55,432 nucleotides of DNA from Methanocella sp. PtaU1.Bin125 (GCA_002067315.1 MVRA01000061.1:1-55432), one strand, 5' to 3'; shown: positions 15,985 to 25,593, numbered from the stretch's first letter. The notes: generated from the letters alone by a model not told the origin. Numbers and translations: made by a program.

Positions 15985-18033
15985 ATGCCTGCGGATGATT
16001 TTTCGGTGACGCTCGCGCCCGTGGAGGATATGGACGGAGGTGGGTCGAGGACACACCACGTCATCCTGAAGCGCAGGTACGCGTCCCTCGCACAGTCGGC
16101 CTTCTCCTGCCGTATCCATGATAAGATCGCCCCGAACAGGGACTACCCGTACGAAGGCCTGTTCTGCCTTTCGGGCAGCGATAACTGGAAATTCATCGAC
16201 ACGATCGCGCTGGGGCTGCGAAGGGGAGAAGAATGGCTGACGCTGTCACCGGAAGCCGTGAGGGCGTGGCCGTGGAAGTGCGAATACGTCTACGGGGCAG
16301 ACGGCATTTCCGCCACCGCAGCGTACTATCTCTTCGAGGCAGACGGCGGCGCCGGCGTCATGGACGTCTCGCTGAAGGGCAGAAAAGCGGATAAGACGAC
16401 GATCGTCCTGGAGCCGTTTTTCGACATACGGTTCATGTATGACCCTTCCATTCCCGATCGTCACCGGGCCAGTATCGATAAAAACAAACTCTATGTGAGC
16501 GCAGGCGATCATACCGCCTGCATCAGGGCAGACCGTGCCCGTTTCACCGGGAACGGCAGGCAGATATCGTGGGAGTACAAGCTGGGCTCCGGCAGCCGGC
16601 AGATGCAGGACGACACGCCCCGGTTCGTGCCTGAGTTCCGGGTGGTCTCCTCGTTCTATGAGATCGAAGCCGAAGGGCCCGAAGTCGCGCTCCATTTCGC
16701 CTGCGGCGACAGCGTTTCCGCGGCTGTGGCACTGATCGGTAAGGACTACGGCCGGGAAGACGAAAGCCGGGCCGTTGAGATCAAAGAAGCGCTCTTCCCC
16801 GGCGATATGCCGGTAGACCGGGACGTGCTGTTCCGGGCCCTGGGAATGGACCGGTTCGGCATCATGGTGGACGGCGTACGCTTCCGCGAGGCCGGTGACT
16901 TCTGGTTCCGGAGCGTGTGGTTCCGGGACGAGTTCGAAGGGCTTTTGAGTAACTACCGGGCGATCCGCGCGACGGGCGGGACGGCCGGGATGAAAGCCGC
17001 GCTGCTGAAGGCGTTCGACCTGCAGGACGACTGCGGACGCGTACCAAACCGGCTCGTTCCGGGTGGCGAAGGCCGGAAGGCCGACTACAACAGCGCCGAC
17101 GCCACGCTGCTGGCCTTCGTCCTGGCCGGCCGGCTGGTCCGGGACACGGACGACGGCGACCTCGGGCGCAGCGCGGCAGGGGCCTTCCGTAAGTACCTGA
17201 AGGGCATCCAGCAGAGCGATCTGGCCGAGAACGGGCCGCCCCGCATCCGGCCCAACGGGCTCATCAGTGTCCCGTCATGGCATTCGTGGACCGACGGCAT
17301 GCGCGCGGTAGACGGCCGCAGCCTGCCCATCCGGGTGGACGAGGCGTGGGAGCGCGCGCTGATCGAAAGGAACGCCACGGAAGACCTGTGCCTGCAAAAA
17401 TTTTTCCTGCCGGAGATCTGCGCCCAGTGGATGCGGGCACTGGAGGCGGGCTGGCTGTTTGCACGGTATGACCGCGATTTCGTGATGGCCGACGAGTGCA
17501 AGAAGTACTACAATCGCGCGCTCGGGTGTTATAAGGCATTGTTCCTCAACCCGGACCGTGGCTGTATTAATAACCTGGTCACGACTGACGACTTTGCGCT
17601 GGGACGGCAGACCGATAAGACGCCAGGCTCGCCCGGCATCGTCGCGGCGGCCATGCTGGGACGGGATGTCTTCAGCCTGCGAGAGCTGGAGGACATAGTG
17701 GCGTTCGCGAAGTCCCGGCTCATGAGAAGCTGGCGTGGTATGCCGTTCGGGATCATCGTCAAAGACTCGCCCCGCGGCCGGTACCTCGGTGACCCGGAAT
17801 ACCACGAGGCCGTCGTGTGGCCCCGGGACACGCCGTACCTCGTCCGGCTGCTGCGGCTGACTGGCGATACGGCGACCGCCGAAGCGCTCCTGGCGTCGAA
17901 CCTGCGGCACCAGATGGAGGAGGGCTTCGTCTTCTACAACCAGGAGCTGTTCAGCTGCGACCACGACCTCGTCCCGGTGAAGAACCCGGTACAGTGGTGG
18001 TCCCAGTGGGTCGACCCGTACCTCGAACGGTAA
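15985..18033 (+). CDS. Glycogen debranching enzyme (amylo-alpha-1,6-glucosidase type)
   Basis: A 682-residue protein of the archaeal/bacterial glycogen debranching enzyme family, which removes alpha-1,6 branches during glycogen breakdown. The N-terminal 270 residues are the beta-rich domain; the C-terminal part is an (alpha/alpha)6 barrel. Typical motifs are FWFRSVWFRDEFEGLLSNYR (about 305-324), YNSADATLLAFVLAG (370-384), ISVPSWHSWTDGM and EYHEAVVWPRDTPYLVRLL (about 604-622). No signal peptide is present, so it acts in the cytoplasm. It is followed 165 bp downstream by a sugar nucleotidyltransferase on the same strand, which fits a carbohydrate storage region. Confidence 0.85.
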   Translation: MPADDFSVTLAPVEDMDGGGSRTHHVILKRRYASLAQSAFSCRIHDKIAPNRDYPYEGLFCLSGSDNWKFIDTIALGLRRGEEWLTLSPEAVRAWPWKCEYVYGADGISATAAYYLFEADGGAGVMDVSLKGRKADKTTIVLEPFFDIRFMYDPSIPDRHRASIDKNKLYVSAGDHTACIRADRARFTGNGRQISWEYKLGSGSRQMQDDTPRFVPEFRVVSSFYEIEAEGPEVALHFACGDSVSAAVALIGKDYGREDESRAVEIKEALFPGDMPVDRDVLFRALGMDRFGIMVDGVRFREAGDFWFRSVWFRDEFEGLLSNYRAIRATGGTAGMKAALLKAFDLQDDCGRVPNRLVPGGEGRKADYNSADATLLAFVLAGRLVRDTDDGDLGRSAAGAFRKYLKGIQQSDLAENGPPRIRPNGLISVPSWHSWTDGMRAVDGRSLPIRVDEAWERALIERNATEDLCLQKFFLPEICAQWMRALEAGWLFARYDRDFVMADECKKYYNRALGCYKALFLNPDRGCINNLVTTDDFALGRQTDKTPGSPGIVAAAMLGRDVFSLRELEDIVAFAKSRLMRSWRGMPFGIIVKDSPRGRYLGDPEYHEAVVWPRDTPYLVRLLRLTGDTATAEALLASNLRHQMEEGFVFYNQELFSCDHDLVPVKNPVQWWSQWVDPYLER

Positions 18034-18198
18034 ACGGCGGGGGAGCAATCGTTAAGTATTTTCCCGGTCATGTGATACAGATATATAGACGAAATGACTA
18101 GAGGAAAAACAGGTCGATGACAGCGGACCGGACGAGCGGACCGGTCGCAACGAGAGACTGCGTCGCTCACCATGACTTTGACAGGGAGGTAATCATCG

Positions 18199-19374
18199 AT
18201 GAAAGCATGTATACTCTGCGGGGGGACGGGCACCAGGCTGCGCCCGCTGACGTTCGAGAGGCCGAAGCCCAGCATCCCGATTCTGAACAAGCCGTCCGTG
18301 GGGCACCTCGTGGAGCACCTGTCCAAGAACGGCTTTAACGAGATCGTGATCACCCTCGGGTATATGGGCGAGTGCATCGAGAACTACCTCGGCGACGGCT
18401 CGCTCTTCGGGGTCGACATCAAGTACGTCTACGAGCGCGAAAAGCTCGGCACTGCCGGCAGCGTGAAGAACGCCGAGAAGTACCTCGAAGGCCAGCCGTT
18501 CCTGGTGGTCGGCGGCGACCACGTGCTGAACCTGAACCTGCGAGAGCTGTACGACTTCCACAACCGCACGGACAGCATGGTCACCATCTCGGTGCTCAGC
18601 ATCGACGACCCGCGGGAGTTCGGCATCGTCGACCTGGACAACAACATGATCATCCACCGCTTCCGGGAAAAGCCCGGGCCGGGCCAGATCTTCTCGAACC
18701 TCGCTTCGACAGGCATCTACGCGCTCAGCCCGGAGATCCTCGATTACATCCCGAAGCAGAAGTACGACTTCGCCAAAGACCTGTTCCCGAAGCTGCTGGC
18801 CGAGAACCGGAAGATCACAGGCTGGCTGGCGCGCGGGCAGTGGACCGACGTTGGCAGCCCCCACGCGCTCCGGGAGGCGCAGAAGTGGATGCTGGACAAC
18901 CTGGCCGGCACGTCCCTGCAGGGGCGACTGCTCATCGAGAACGCCAAGCTGAACGGGCCGCTGGTCATCGGCAACAACGTGACCGTGGGCCGTAACTCCG
19001 TCATCGTGGGCCCCGTCGTCATCGGCGACAACTCCGTGATCGGCGACAACGTGCTCATCGGCCCGTATACGTCGATCGGCAACTCCTGCCACATCGGCAG
19101 CGACTGCCGCATCCTGTCGTCCTACCTGTACAACGGCGTGAAGATCGGGGCCGGCTGTTCCGTCTCGGGTGCTATCACGGACAACGACGTCTCCATCGGC
19201 AAGAACTGTACCCTCGAGAACGGCACGGTGATCGGGCCGCGGACGATGATCGGCAACGACGTGACCGTGCACTCGGACGTGCGCATCTGGCCGGAAGTGG
19301 TGATCACTTCGGGCATCAGCGTGGCCAAAGATACCATGAACGAAAGTTTCGCGACCGACGTCAACGGGTCCTGA
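18199..19374 (+). CDS. Sugar-phosphate nucleotidyltransferase with left-handed beta-helix
   Basis: A 391-residue enzyme that joins a sugar 1-phosphate to an NTP, of the mannose-1-phosphate guanylyltransferase/glucose-1-phosphate type. The catalytic N-terminal domain begins with ILCGGTGTRLRPLT (5-18) and has the KP of FERPKPSIPI, GGDH (about 110) and the ASTGIYAL strand. From about residue 250 the sequence becomes hexapeptide repeats (IGNNVTVGRNSVIVGPVVIGDNSVIG), a left-handed beta-helix that usually assembles trimers or carries a second activity. No acetyltransferase-specific residues are evident. GGAGGT lies 9 nt before the ATG. The product may feed surface polysaccharide or glycan synthesis. 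Confidence 0.88.
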   Translation: MKACILCGGTGTRLRPLTFERPKPSIPILNKPSVGHLVEHLSKNGFNEIVITLGYMGECIENYLGDGSLFGVDIKYVYEREKLGTAGSVKNAEKYLEGQPFLVVGGDHVLNLNLRELYDFHNRTDSMVTISVLSIDDPREFGIVDLDNNMIIHRFREKPGPGQIFSNLASTGIYALSPEILDYIPKQKYDFAKDLFPKLLAENRKITGWLARGQWTDVGSPHALREAQKWMLDNLAGTSLQGRLLIENAKLNGPLVIGNNVTVGRNSVIVGPVVIGDNSVIGDNVLIGPYTSIGNSCHIGSDCRILSSYLYNGVKIGAGCSVSGAITDNDVSIGKNCTLENGTVIGPRTMIGNDVTVHSDVRIWPEVVITSGISVAKDTMNESFATDVNGS

Positions 19375-19837
19375 GCTTCTCCCCCTTTTTCTGCCGGTGA
19401 TCCCGGGACTCGTCGGTCTGTCATACATCAGCCGGGGCCGGGGCTGTAACGCTGGCTGGCGGCGCCCTCGCGCGCGTGCGAACTTCCGGACATGCTATCA
19501 CCAGGTATAGCAGGTAAAGTTGAGACGGTTTATTCTGACTATCGTCAATGAACATACAGGCGCGCATGCGCGCCCCGGGCGGGAGGGCGGGCAGTACGGT
19601 TGAACCGCCGAAGGCGGCATACGACAGCTATCGGCGCGCAAATATTCCCTTTTTACCCGGCCGGCTATATCCGAATTGACGGATGTCTGATGAAATTTTT
19701 ACACAGATACGGGCGATCGATGAAAATATTGTTCTTCGACGTATTTTTTCTGTATTTTTTAGCCGTTAGCTACAGTTTAAATCGCACCTTAAGCCATTTT
19801 TAAATAAACAGACGTTATTCATATCATTGTGATAATC
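19375..19837. other. Intergenic region between nucleotidyltransferase and DUF4349 genes
   Basis: A 460-bp gap. The left end has a run of C and T (cttctcccccttttt, 19377-19391) that could end the nucleotidyltransferase transcript. The right half is AT-rich and contains T-runs and tttaaat boxes near 19775-19805 that probably form the promoter of the lipoprotein gene. The 67-codon frame across 19600-19803 shows no coding character. Confidence 0.4.
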
Positions 19838-20761
19838 ATGAGGACAAATCACATGCTGATCATCATGGCCTGTGCCATCGTCGTCGCCACGGCGATGGTC
19901 GCCGGCTGTACCAACGTGGGGGATTCCACCTCTAAGGGCGGGGACAGCGGCAGCCAGTATGCGCCGGAGTCGCCGACGTACCCGGGCGGGCCCGGCACAG
20001 ACGCTTACCCGTACCCGACCCCGCAGCCGACGGTGGCACCGGATGCCTATTCGGACGTCAGCAACCGGAAGGTGATCATGACGGCGACCATCCAGATCGA
20101 GACGGGCGACCTGGACCAGGTGGTCGGCAGGGTCCGGACGCTGTGCTCGGACGCCGGCGGCTACGTGCAGTCGTCGTATCTCGACACGTACAGCAACAAC
20201 CGCCGGACGGCCACGGTCACGATCAAGGTCCCGTCGTCGGCCTACGAGAGCACGATCACCGAGATCAAGAAGCTGGGCACGGTCAAGTCCGACCGCTCGA
20301 CCGGCACGGACGTGACCGGCAGGTATGTCGACCTGGAGGCCCGGCTGAACAACCTGAAGTCTACTGAGTCGCGGCTCGTCGCCATCATGGATAAGGCTAA
20401 CAACGTATCGGACATCCTCGCCGTCGAAAAGGAGCTCTCCCGGGTACGTGGCGACATCGAGTCGTACCAGGCCCAGATGAACACGCTGAAGAACCAGATC
20501 GACTTCTCGACGATCACGGTCACCGTCACCGAGCCGCAGCCCGTCGTCGCCTACGACTGGGGCATCGGCGAAGCGTTTAGCGAGGGCGTCCACATGTTCG
20601 TCGCCGTAATCGGCGTGCTGATCGTCCTGACGGGCATCCTGATCCCTCTGGCATTGTACGTCGTGCTCATCGCCGCCGTGCTCTACCTGCTCTACAGGCT
20701 CGCGTTGTACGCGTACCGGCGGTGGGGCAAGAAGAAAATGTCTGTCGAAGAGAAGAAATGA
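19838..20761 (+). CDS. DUF4349 lipoprotein
   Basis: A 307-residue membrane protein. The N-terminus is a lipoprotein signal: a hydrophobic run then VAGC with the lipobox Cys at 24, followed by a Gly/Ser/Pro/Thr/Tyr-rich flexible linker to about 75. The DUF4349 domain follows (VIMTATIQIETGDLDQVVGRV, then GGYVQSSYLDTY, then VTGRYVDLEARLNNLKSTESRL), including the predicted coiled coil KELSRVRGDIESYQAQMN. A C-terminal transmembrane helix pair (VAVIGVLIVLTGILIPLALYVV) and a basic KKK tail close it. The family's role is unknown. An in-frame GTG at 19829 would add three residues; I prefer the ATG at 19838. Confidence 0.85.
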   Translation: MRTNHMLIIMACAIVVATAMVAGCTNVGDSTSKGGDSGSQYAPESPTYPGGPGTDAYPYPTPQPTVAPDAYSDVSNRKVIMTATIQIETGDLDQVVGRVRTLCSDAGGYVQSSYLDTYSNNRRTATVTIKVPSSAYESTITEIKKLGTVKSDRSTGTDVTGRYVDLEARLNNLKSTESRLVAIMDKANNVSDILAVEKELSRVRGDIESYQAQMNTLKNQIDFSTITVTVTEPQPVVAYDWGIGEAFSEGVHMFVAVIGVLIVLTGILIPLALYVVLIAAVLYLLYRLALYAYRRWGKKKMSVEEKK

Positions 20762-21112
20762 TGGGTAATCAGGTAATAGCCGCCCGCCACCATGGCAAGA
20801 TACAGCCCGGACATGGCCCGCGCACGCGCGCGAGGGCGGGCGGCCACAAGCAGCTTCCGCCGAATATTCATGCGACTCCTGATACAGAGAACAGTTAAAA
20901 ACCGCAGAGAGCACCCCTCTGCGTTCCACGAAAATTTTCCTTGTATAGGCTATGTGACTCCTGTCACGCTCTTGGCGAGCGTGACCGGGGTCGCATGCAT
21001 TGACAAGGCCTGATTTTCATATGCCTATACATGATAATACCCGTTTTCATCCATTGGGTTCTCTGCGGCCTTTCACCACGTCCGGCATTCCGCTACGCCT
21101 GACCCGGACACG
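20762..21112. repeat. Inverted-repeat element, sister of the one at 24.5 kb
   Basis: This 350-bp gap between convergent genes contains an IR element. GTCACGCTC-TTGGC-GAGCGTGAC (20963-20985) forms a 9-bp hairpin. Around it lie GTATAGGC (20943-20950) with its inverse GCCTATAC (21023-21030), and the outer pair ACCGCAGAGA (20901-20910) with TCTCTGCGGC. The core sequence tgtgactcctgtcacgctc recurs, inverted, at 24490-24520 (gagcgtgacaggagtcaca), so the two are copies of one element. No gene is seen. Confidence 0.7.
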
Positions 21113-22828
21113 TTACATCTCTTCGACAGCCTCGATGCCCAGCATCTCCAGCGACGCCGCCAGCGCGATGCGGGCGCCGTCGACTAACGCCAGCCGGGCC
21201 TCGCGTATGCCGGGCTCCGCCTTGAGCACGGGCACGAACCGGTAGAACTGGTTGAAGGACTCGGCCAGCTCGCGGGCGTACGTGGCGATGAAGTGCGGCT
21301 TCAGGTCGGTCGCCGCGTTTTTGATCACGTACGGCAGCATCGCCATCTTCTTGACCAGCGCGATCTCCTCTTTCTCCTTCAGCAGCGTGTAATCGACCCG
21401 GGCAGGGGGTTGCGCGTTCTCAAGGATGCTGCACGCGCGGGCGTGGGAGTACTGGATGAACGGGGCGCCCTGCTTCTCGAAGTCCAGCGCCTGCTCCCAC
21501 TTGAAGGTGATCGACTTCTCGGGGGCCACACGGATGATGTCGAAGCGTACCGCGCCGATGCCCACGGCTTCGGCGATCTGCTTTTTCCTGTCATCGGGCA
21601 GCTCGGCACGCCGCTTGTCGACCTCGGCGTAGGCGCGGACGATGGCCTCGTCGAGCAGGTCGTCCATGTTGACCACGACGCCCTTGCGGGTCGACATCCG
21701 GCCCTCGGGGAGCGAGATGAACGAGTAGAAGACGATGGTGGGCACCTTCGTTTCGCCGATGATCTTCAGCGCCGCCTCGAGCCGGGCCATGGCGAGCTTC
21801 TGGTCTTCGCCCAGCACGTTCACCGCCATGTCGCAGTTCGCCAGCTTCCAGACATGGTAGGCGATGTCCCGGGTCGTGTACAGCGAGGTGCCGTCCGCCC
21901 GGGTCAGCACGAACGCTTTTTCCATACCGAAGGAGGACAGGTCCAGCTCCAGCGCGCCGTCCTTGCGCCGGGCGTAGGGCGTCTCCGCGAGCTGCCGGAC
22001 GATCCGGTCGACCTCGCCGTCGAACACGAAGCCGGACTCCCAGACGAACCGGTCGTAACGGACGTTCATCCGGTCCAGCGTCATGCGCTGGCCTTCCAGG
22101 CACTTCTCCACCATCTGTTTGAACTTCGGCGCGATCGCCGGGTCCTTGTGCTCGTACCGGTTCAGGATGTCCGACACGGCCTTATCGACACTTTCGTCGG
22201 TTTTCCGCCGGTCGGTCGCCGCCCGGTAGACCTCGACGATCTCGTGGTCGGGCTTCGCGACCTCGGGCTTGAGCTGGCTGACGTCCAGGTTTTCGTAGCC
22301 CCAGACGATGGTCGCTTCCTGCTTGCCCATATCGTCGACGTAGTACTGGACCTCCACGTTGTATCCGGCGTTACGCAGGATGCGGGCCAGCGTGTCGCCG
22401 ATGATGGGGTTCCGTCCCCGGCCCACGTGGAGCGGCCCGGTCGGGTTCGCGGACGTGTGTTCCAGGATCACCCGGATGCCGTTATCCCTAAGCCGGTAGA
22501 ACGGCGTGTTCGTGTCCCGGATTGCGGTCAGCGATTCTGTCACGAATTTCTCGCTGGCAAAAAAGTTGATGTAGGCGCCGGTGACCTCGACCTTCGCGAT
22601 GTAGTCGCTCCGGCCCATTTTTGCGACGATCGCCTGCGCGATCTCCCGCGGGTTCTTTTTCAGCTCTTTGGCCAGCTTGAACGGCAGCGAAGAGCTCAGG
22701 TCGGCGTGGGCAGATTCCGTCAGGCCCGTATCGTCGGCCGTCAAGCCCGCTTCGCCCGGCGCGAATCCAGCGTCGGCCACCGCCTGCTTCATCAGCCGGC
22801 CCGCCTCTTCGATGAGCTTCAGGTACAT
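21113..22828 (-). CDS. argS: Arginyl-tRNA synthetase
   Basis: A 571-residue class I synthetase that charges tRNA-Arg. The HIGH-type motif is HVGRGRN (134-140) inside EHTSANPTGPLHVGRGRN, and the KMSKS-type loop is replaced by MSTRKG (about 377-382), as is normal for archaeal ArgRS. The N-terminal Add-1 domain (1-115), the VYRAATD region and the C-terminal anticodon-binding DALR domain (YARELAESFNQFYRFVPVL) are all present. The frame is open to 23104, inside prf1, but an SD GAGGTG at 22836-22841 is 7 nt from the ATG at 22828, which fits better than the ATG at 22834. It follows prf1 with 11 bp between the coding regions. Confidence 0.95.
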   Translation of the reverse strand: MYLKLIEEAGRLMKQAVADAGFAPGEAGLTADDTGLTESAHADLSSSLPFKLAKELKKNPREIAQAIVAKMGRSDYIAKVEVTGAYINFFASEKFVTESLTAIRDTNTPFYRLRDNGIRVILEHTSANPTGPLHVGRGRNPIIGDTLARILRNAGYNVEVQYYVDDMGKQEATIVWGYENLDVSQLKPEVAKPDHEIVEVYRAATDRRKTDESVDKAVSDILNRYEHKDPAIAPKFKQMVEKCLEGQRMTLDRMNVRYDRFVWESGFVFDGEVDRIVRQLAETPYARRKDGALELDLSSFGMEKAFVLTRADGTSLYTTRDIAYHVWKLANCDMAVNVLGEDQKLAMARLEAALKIIGETKVPTIVFYSFISLPEGRMSTRKGVVVNMDDLLDEAIVRAYAEVDKRRAELPDDRKKQIAEAVGIGAVRFDIIRVAPEKSITFKWEQALDFEKQGAPFIQYSHARACSILENAQPPARVDYTLLKEKEEIALVKKMAMLPYVIKNAATDLKPHFIATYARELAESFNQFYRFVPVLKAEPGIREARLALVDGARIALAASLEMLGIEAVEEM

Positions 22829-22839
22829 GTACATCCACC

Positions 22840-24087
22840 TCAAATGCCGGTCTTGTACCGGAGGATCGCGGCGATGCCGCCGAACGCGTTCAGCAGCTGC
22901 TCGCCTTCCTCGTAGTCCGTCGAGATGAACTGCACGTCGGTGTTCATCTGCTCGGCGATCAGGGAAAGCTCGTCGACCACGTCGACCTTCTCGGCGATGC
23001 TCAGCGACGACTGGCACTTCGGGCACTTGTCGCTGCCGATCGCCGGCTCCTCGCCGGCCCGGTGCTTCAGCGTCTTCGTGCTGGTGTAGTCGCAGTTGGC
23101 GCACTTGATGGTGATGCGCGTCTTCCGCAGGTCCTCCGAGAGCAGCAGCGTCTCGACCGCGCCGGCCTTCAGGTTGGCGCGGACCGAGTCCTCGCCGTAG
23201 GCCGCGAGGCCCTTGTCGCTGACCAGCTCTTTCATGAACCGCTCCATCAGCTTCTTCTCCTTGACCACCTCGAGGTTCGAGAGCAGGTCGCTGGCGGCGT
23301 CCATGAGCTCGTAGAGGCCGGACTCGTCGGTGTAGGCCGTGTCGAACAGGCCCAGGATCTTCGGCTGGAGCTCGTGGTGCAGGTACTCGCCCTTTTCGAA
23401 CTCCTCCTTGGTCGGCGTCGGCCCGCCGATCAGGATGCCCTGGAAGTCGTTGCGGTCGATGTTCAGGAAAATGTCGTTCGCGGCGTCGCCGATCCGCTTG
23501 TTGAACTCGTTGATCGCGATGAGCCTGAGCTGCTGGAAACGGTGGGACGACTGGCCGCCCTTACGCTGCTTGCCCGGGACCATGCTGGTCAGGTGCCGCA
23601 TAGGCGTGATATGCTTGCCCTTCAGCGTCCCGATGCTCGCCTCGCGCCGGTCCACGACGATCAGGCCGTAGGTCTTCTTGTCCACCAGCATTTCTTCCAG
23701 CTTCTCCAGCTCGAAGTTGCTGCCGCACCGGTACGAGAACGAGGAGATCGGCTGCGGGGGCACGACTACGATGGACTCCATGGCCTGCTTGTCTCCTCCG
23801 AGGGACACGGCACCGGTGAAGATGATCATGCCGTTCTCCGGGGGCTCCTTGTAGTACTTGAGCCGGGACATGATAGACTCGAGCGCACTCTGGACATTCG
23901 TCCGGGTGGACTTCGATTTGATGTTCGCCGCCGACCCGTGCTCGTCCCGCAGGTAAGCGACCACGTCGGAGATGCGCTTGTCGTGGGGTATGTATAGCGA
24001 GATCAGCTCCGTGCCCTGGCCCTGCTTGCTTCGCAGCTCCTCGAGCTGGCGCTTGAACTCGTACTTGTGCCTTGCTTCTTCAGACAT
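22840..24087 (-). CDS. prf1: Peptide chain release factor aRF1
   Basis: A 415-residue archaeal release factor that reads all three stop codons. The stop-codon-reading NIKS motif is at 55-58 (AANIKSKSTRTNV), and the peptidyl-hydrolysis GGQ at 177-179 (KQRKGGQSSHRF). The C-terminal domain has four Cys in two CxxC pairs (IKCANCDYTS and SDKCPKCQSSL), a zinc-ribbon-like finger found in archaeal aRF1. The length is standard. It is transcribed with argS, so two translation genes share an operon. Confidence 0.96.
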   Translation of the reverse strand: MSEEARHKYEFKRQLEELRSKQGQGTELISLYIPHDKRISDVVAYLRDEHGSAANIKSKSTRTNVQSALESIMSRLKYYKEPPENGMIIFTGAVSLGGDKQAMESIVVVPPQPISSFSYRCGSNFELEKLEEMLVDKKTYGLIVVDRREASIGTLKGKHITPMRHLTSMVPGKQRKGGQSSHRFQQLRLIAINEFNKRIGDAANDIFLNIDRNDFQGILIGGPTPTKEEFEKGEYLHHELQPKILGLFDTAYTDESGLYELMDAASDLLSNLEVVKEKKLMERFMKELVSDKGLAAYGEDSVRANLKAGAVETLLLSEDLRKTRITIKCANCDYTSTKTLKHRAGEEPAIGSDKCPKCQSSLSIAEKVDVVDELSLIAEQMNTDVQFISTDYEEGEQLLNAFGGIAAILRYKTGI

Positions 24088-24461
24088 ATGAGGATGAACC
24101 TGTCGATTTTATATGGAGACCGCTGCCGTGCGAAAATACGATAAAATCGCAGGCTGCGCTGGCCTCGCGAATGAGAATATGCTAATCGCGCCTGGCGACG
24201 TCCGCAGCCCCGGCTAACGTCAAAACTGCTGCCTTCGGGCCGGAAACGTCACAGTGCCTGCACATGCTGCAGTGAAATTACCGGCGCGTATATATATAAT
24301 TTGCGTCGACGTGTTGCGAAAAAGAGCCCCTGCTCCAGAGGAAATGAAGGGGTTCGCGGAGGCCTCGAAACGGTTTACTATACGGAGATAATCCCTATCT
24401 GGCAAAACGCAGAACTCTACGGTTTATTTGCATTACAGCAGTATTTCGTAATCATAATAGT
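24088..24461. other. Promoter region of prf1 and empty stretch
   Basis: This is the promoter side of prf1, together with a TATA-like run (gcgtatatatataatttgc, near 24284-24302) that may belong to another transcript. The frames here (about 60 codons) lack SD sequences and coding bias. I see no gene. Confidence 0.4.
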
Positions 24462-24602
24462 CTTGGCGCTCCTGGCTACCTGGCGCCCCTGGCGAGCGTG
24501 ACAGGAGTCACATAGCCTGAACAACAACGACCCAAAGCCCTGTCAGGTCAATGCGACCCCTGTCGAAAGCGCCAGGGGCGCCAGGTAACCAGGAGCGCCA
24601 GG
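24462..24602. repeat. Inverted-repeat element of CCAGG units
   Basis: A 33-bp arm at 24462-24494 (ending ctacctggcgcccctggcg) recurs inverted at 24570-24602 with only two differences. The central 75 nt holds gagcgtgacaggagtcacatagcc, which also occurs inverted at 20.95 kb, and the same tgcgacccc block. The element therefore has two layers: variable unit-repeat arms and a shared core. It lies directly downstream of the methyltransferase gene, where it could act as terminator. Confidence 0.85.
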
Positions 24603-24624
24603 TTAATTAAAGACGCTTTGGATT

Positions 24625-25488
24625 TCATTTAGCTTCGTGCCTTTGCGGCTTCCGGAAGACCACCAGGAACGAGCAGTTCTGGTTCGTGTAGAACACGGAC
24701 GGGTAGCCCAGCAGGATCAGGGAACGCTGGTCGTTCTGGTCCCAGACGATCAGGTCGTGGAAGCGGAAGCCGCACGCTTCGCCGATCCGGGCCAGGTCGG
24801 TGTGAAAGGATACATAGGGCACGCCGTTCCGCGTATCCCGGTAATCTTTGACCACCCAGACGTTGTAGCCGCCGGGCTTCGTGACCTTGTACAGCTTTGC
24901 GATCAACGCTTCCAGCTCGCCGAGGAAATCGGGGTAGGGCAGGTTTCCGAAATCTCGGAGGTCGTCGCTGTACGGCTTCACCTGTGAGTTGTTGTCAATG
25001 GCGATCATCGATTTTTTATGGCTCTTCGTCCGGTCAGCCACGGACCGCCGGATGAAATTGGCGTACGGTGGCGAGGTGATCACGAGCTGGACTGTGTCCT
25101 CTGGCACGTGCGCCAGAAGGTTCCGGCAGTCGTCGTTGACGACCTTGATACGCCCGGCAGACGGGAGCCCTTTTCTGGCGATGGCGCAAAAGTCCGGGCT
25201 CAGCTCGATGCCGGCGCCACGTCTCCCCGTCCTCGCGCAGGCTTCGAGGGTGGTCCCGGTGCCCATGAAAGGGTCCAGGATGAGGTCACCCGGCCCGCTA
25301 TAGATCGTGATCAGCCTGGCCGCCAGCTTTTCCGGGTAGGTAGCCCCGTGCTCGATGTGTTTTTCCCGGCGGGGGGAGCTGACGTCGGCCCAGACGTTCC
25401 GGCTCATGGATGCCCATTCCCGGGCCGACAGCCCGTTAAATGTCCTCTTCCTCTGCCGATCGGCGTGGTCCATTAATGGGATTAGCAT
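24625..25488 (-). CDS. Orphan DNA (cytosine-N4/adenine-N6) methyltransferase
   Basis: A 287-residue amino-group DNA methyltransferase. Motif I (SAM binding) is DPFMGTGTT at 72-80, preceded by the motif X stretch YPEKLAARLI; motif IV (catalysis) is TSPPY at 138-142, the form most often seen in N4-cytosine enzymes; VWVVKDYRD is the motif VIII region. The order X-I-IV is compact and no separate target-recognition domain is evident beyond about 190-260. No restriction endonuclease gene is nearby, so it is probably an orphan. I prefer the ATG at 25488, after GGAGA; an in-frame TTG start exists at 25515. Confidence 0.85.
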   Translation of the reverse strand: MLIPLMDHADRQRKRTFNGLSAREWASMSRNVWADVSSPRREKHIEHGATYPEKLAARLITIYSGPGDLILDPFMGTGTTLEACARTGRRGAGIELSPDFCAIARKGLPSAGRIKVVNDDCRNLLAHVPEDTVQLVITSPPYANFIRRSVADRTKSHKKSMIAIDNNSQVKPYSDDLRDFGNLPYPDFLGELEALIAKLYKVTKPGGYNVWVVKDYRDTRNGVPYVSFHTDLARIGEACGFRFHDLIVWDQNDQRSLILLGYPSVFYTNQNCSFLVVFRKPQRHEAK

Positions 25489-25593
25489 TCTCCGTGCTAT
25501 TAAGTTCACGCACAAAAAGCCGCCGCTATTCGGGAAACCGGCAGAAAAAAGAAGGGAAAGTGGAGGATTGCCTCCACTTGTACAGTTTCAGGT

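Noticed and set aside
19600-19803. 67-codon frame before the DUF4349 gene
   Set aside because: No conventional start with SD, and the AT-rich end coincides with the likely promoter of the lipoprotein gene.
21293-22915. 540-codon plus-strand frame across argS
   Set aside because: Antisense to arginyl-tRNA synthetase, whose motifs are intact.
24301-24501. 66-codon plus-strand frame with a hydrophobic end
   Set aside because: It runs into the inverted-repeat element, which supplies the end of the frame; no SD and no recognisable protein.
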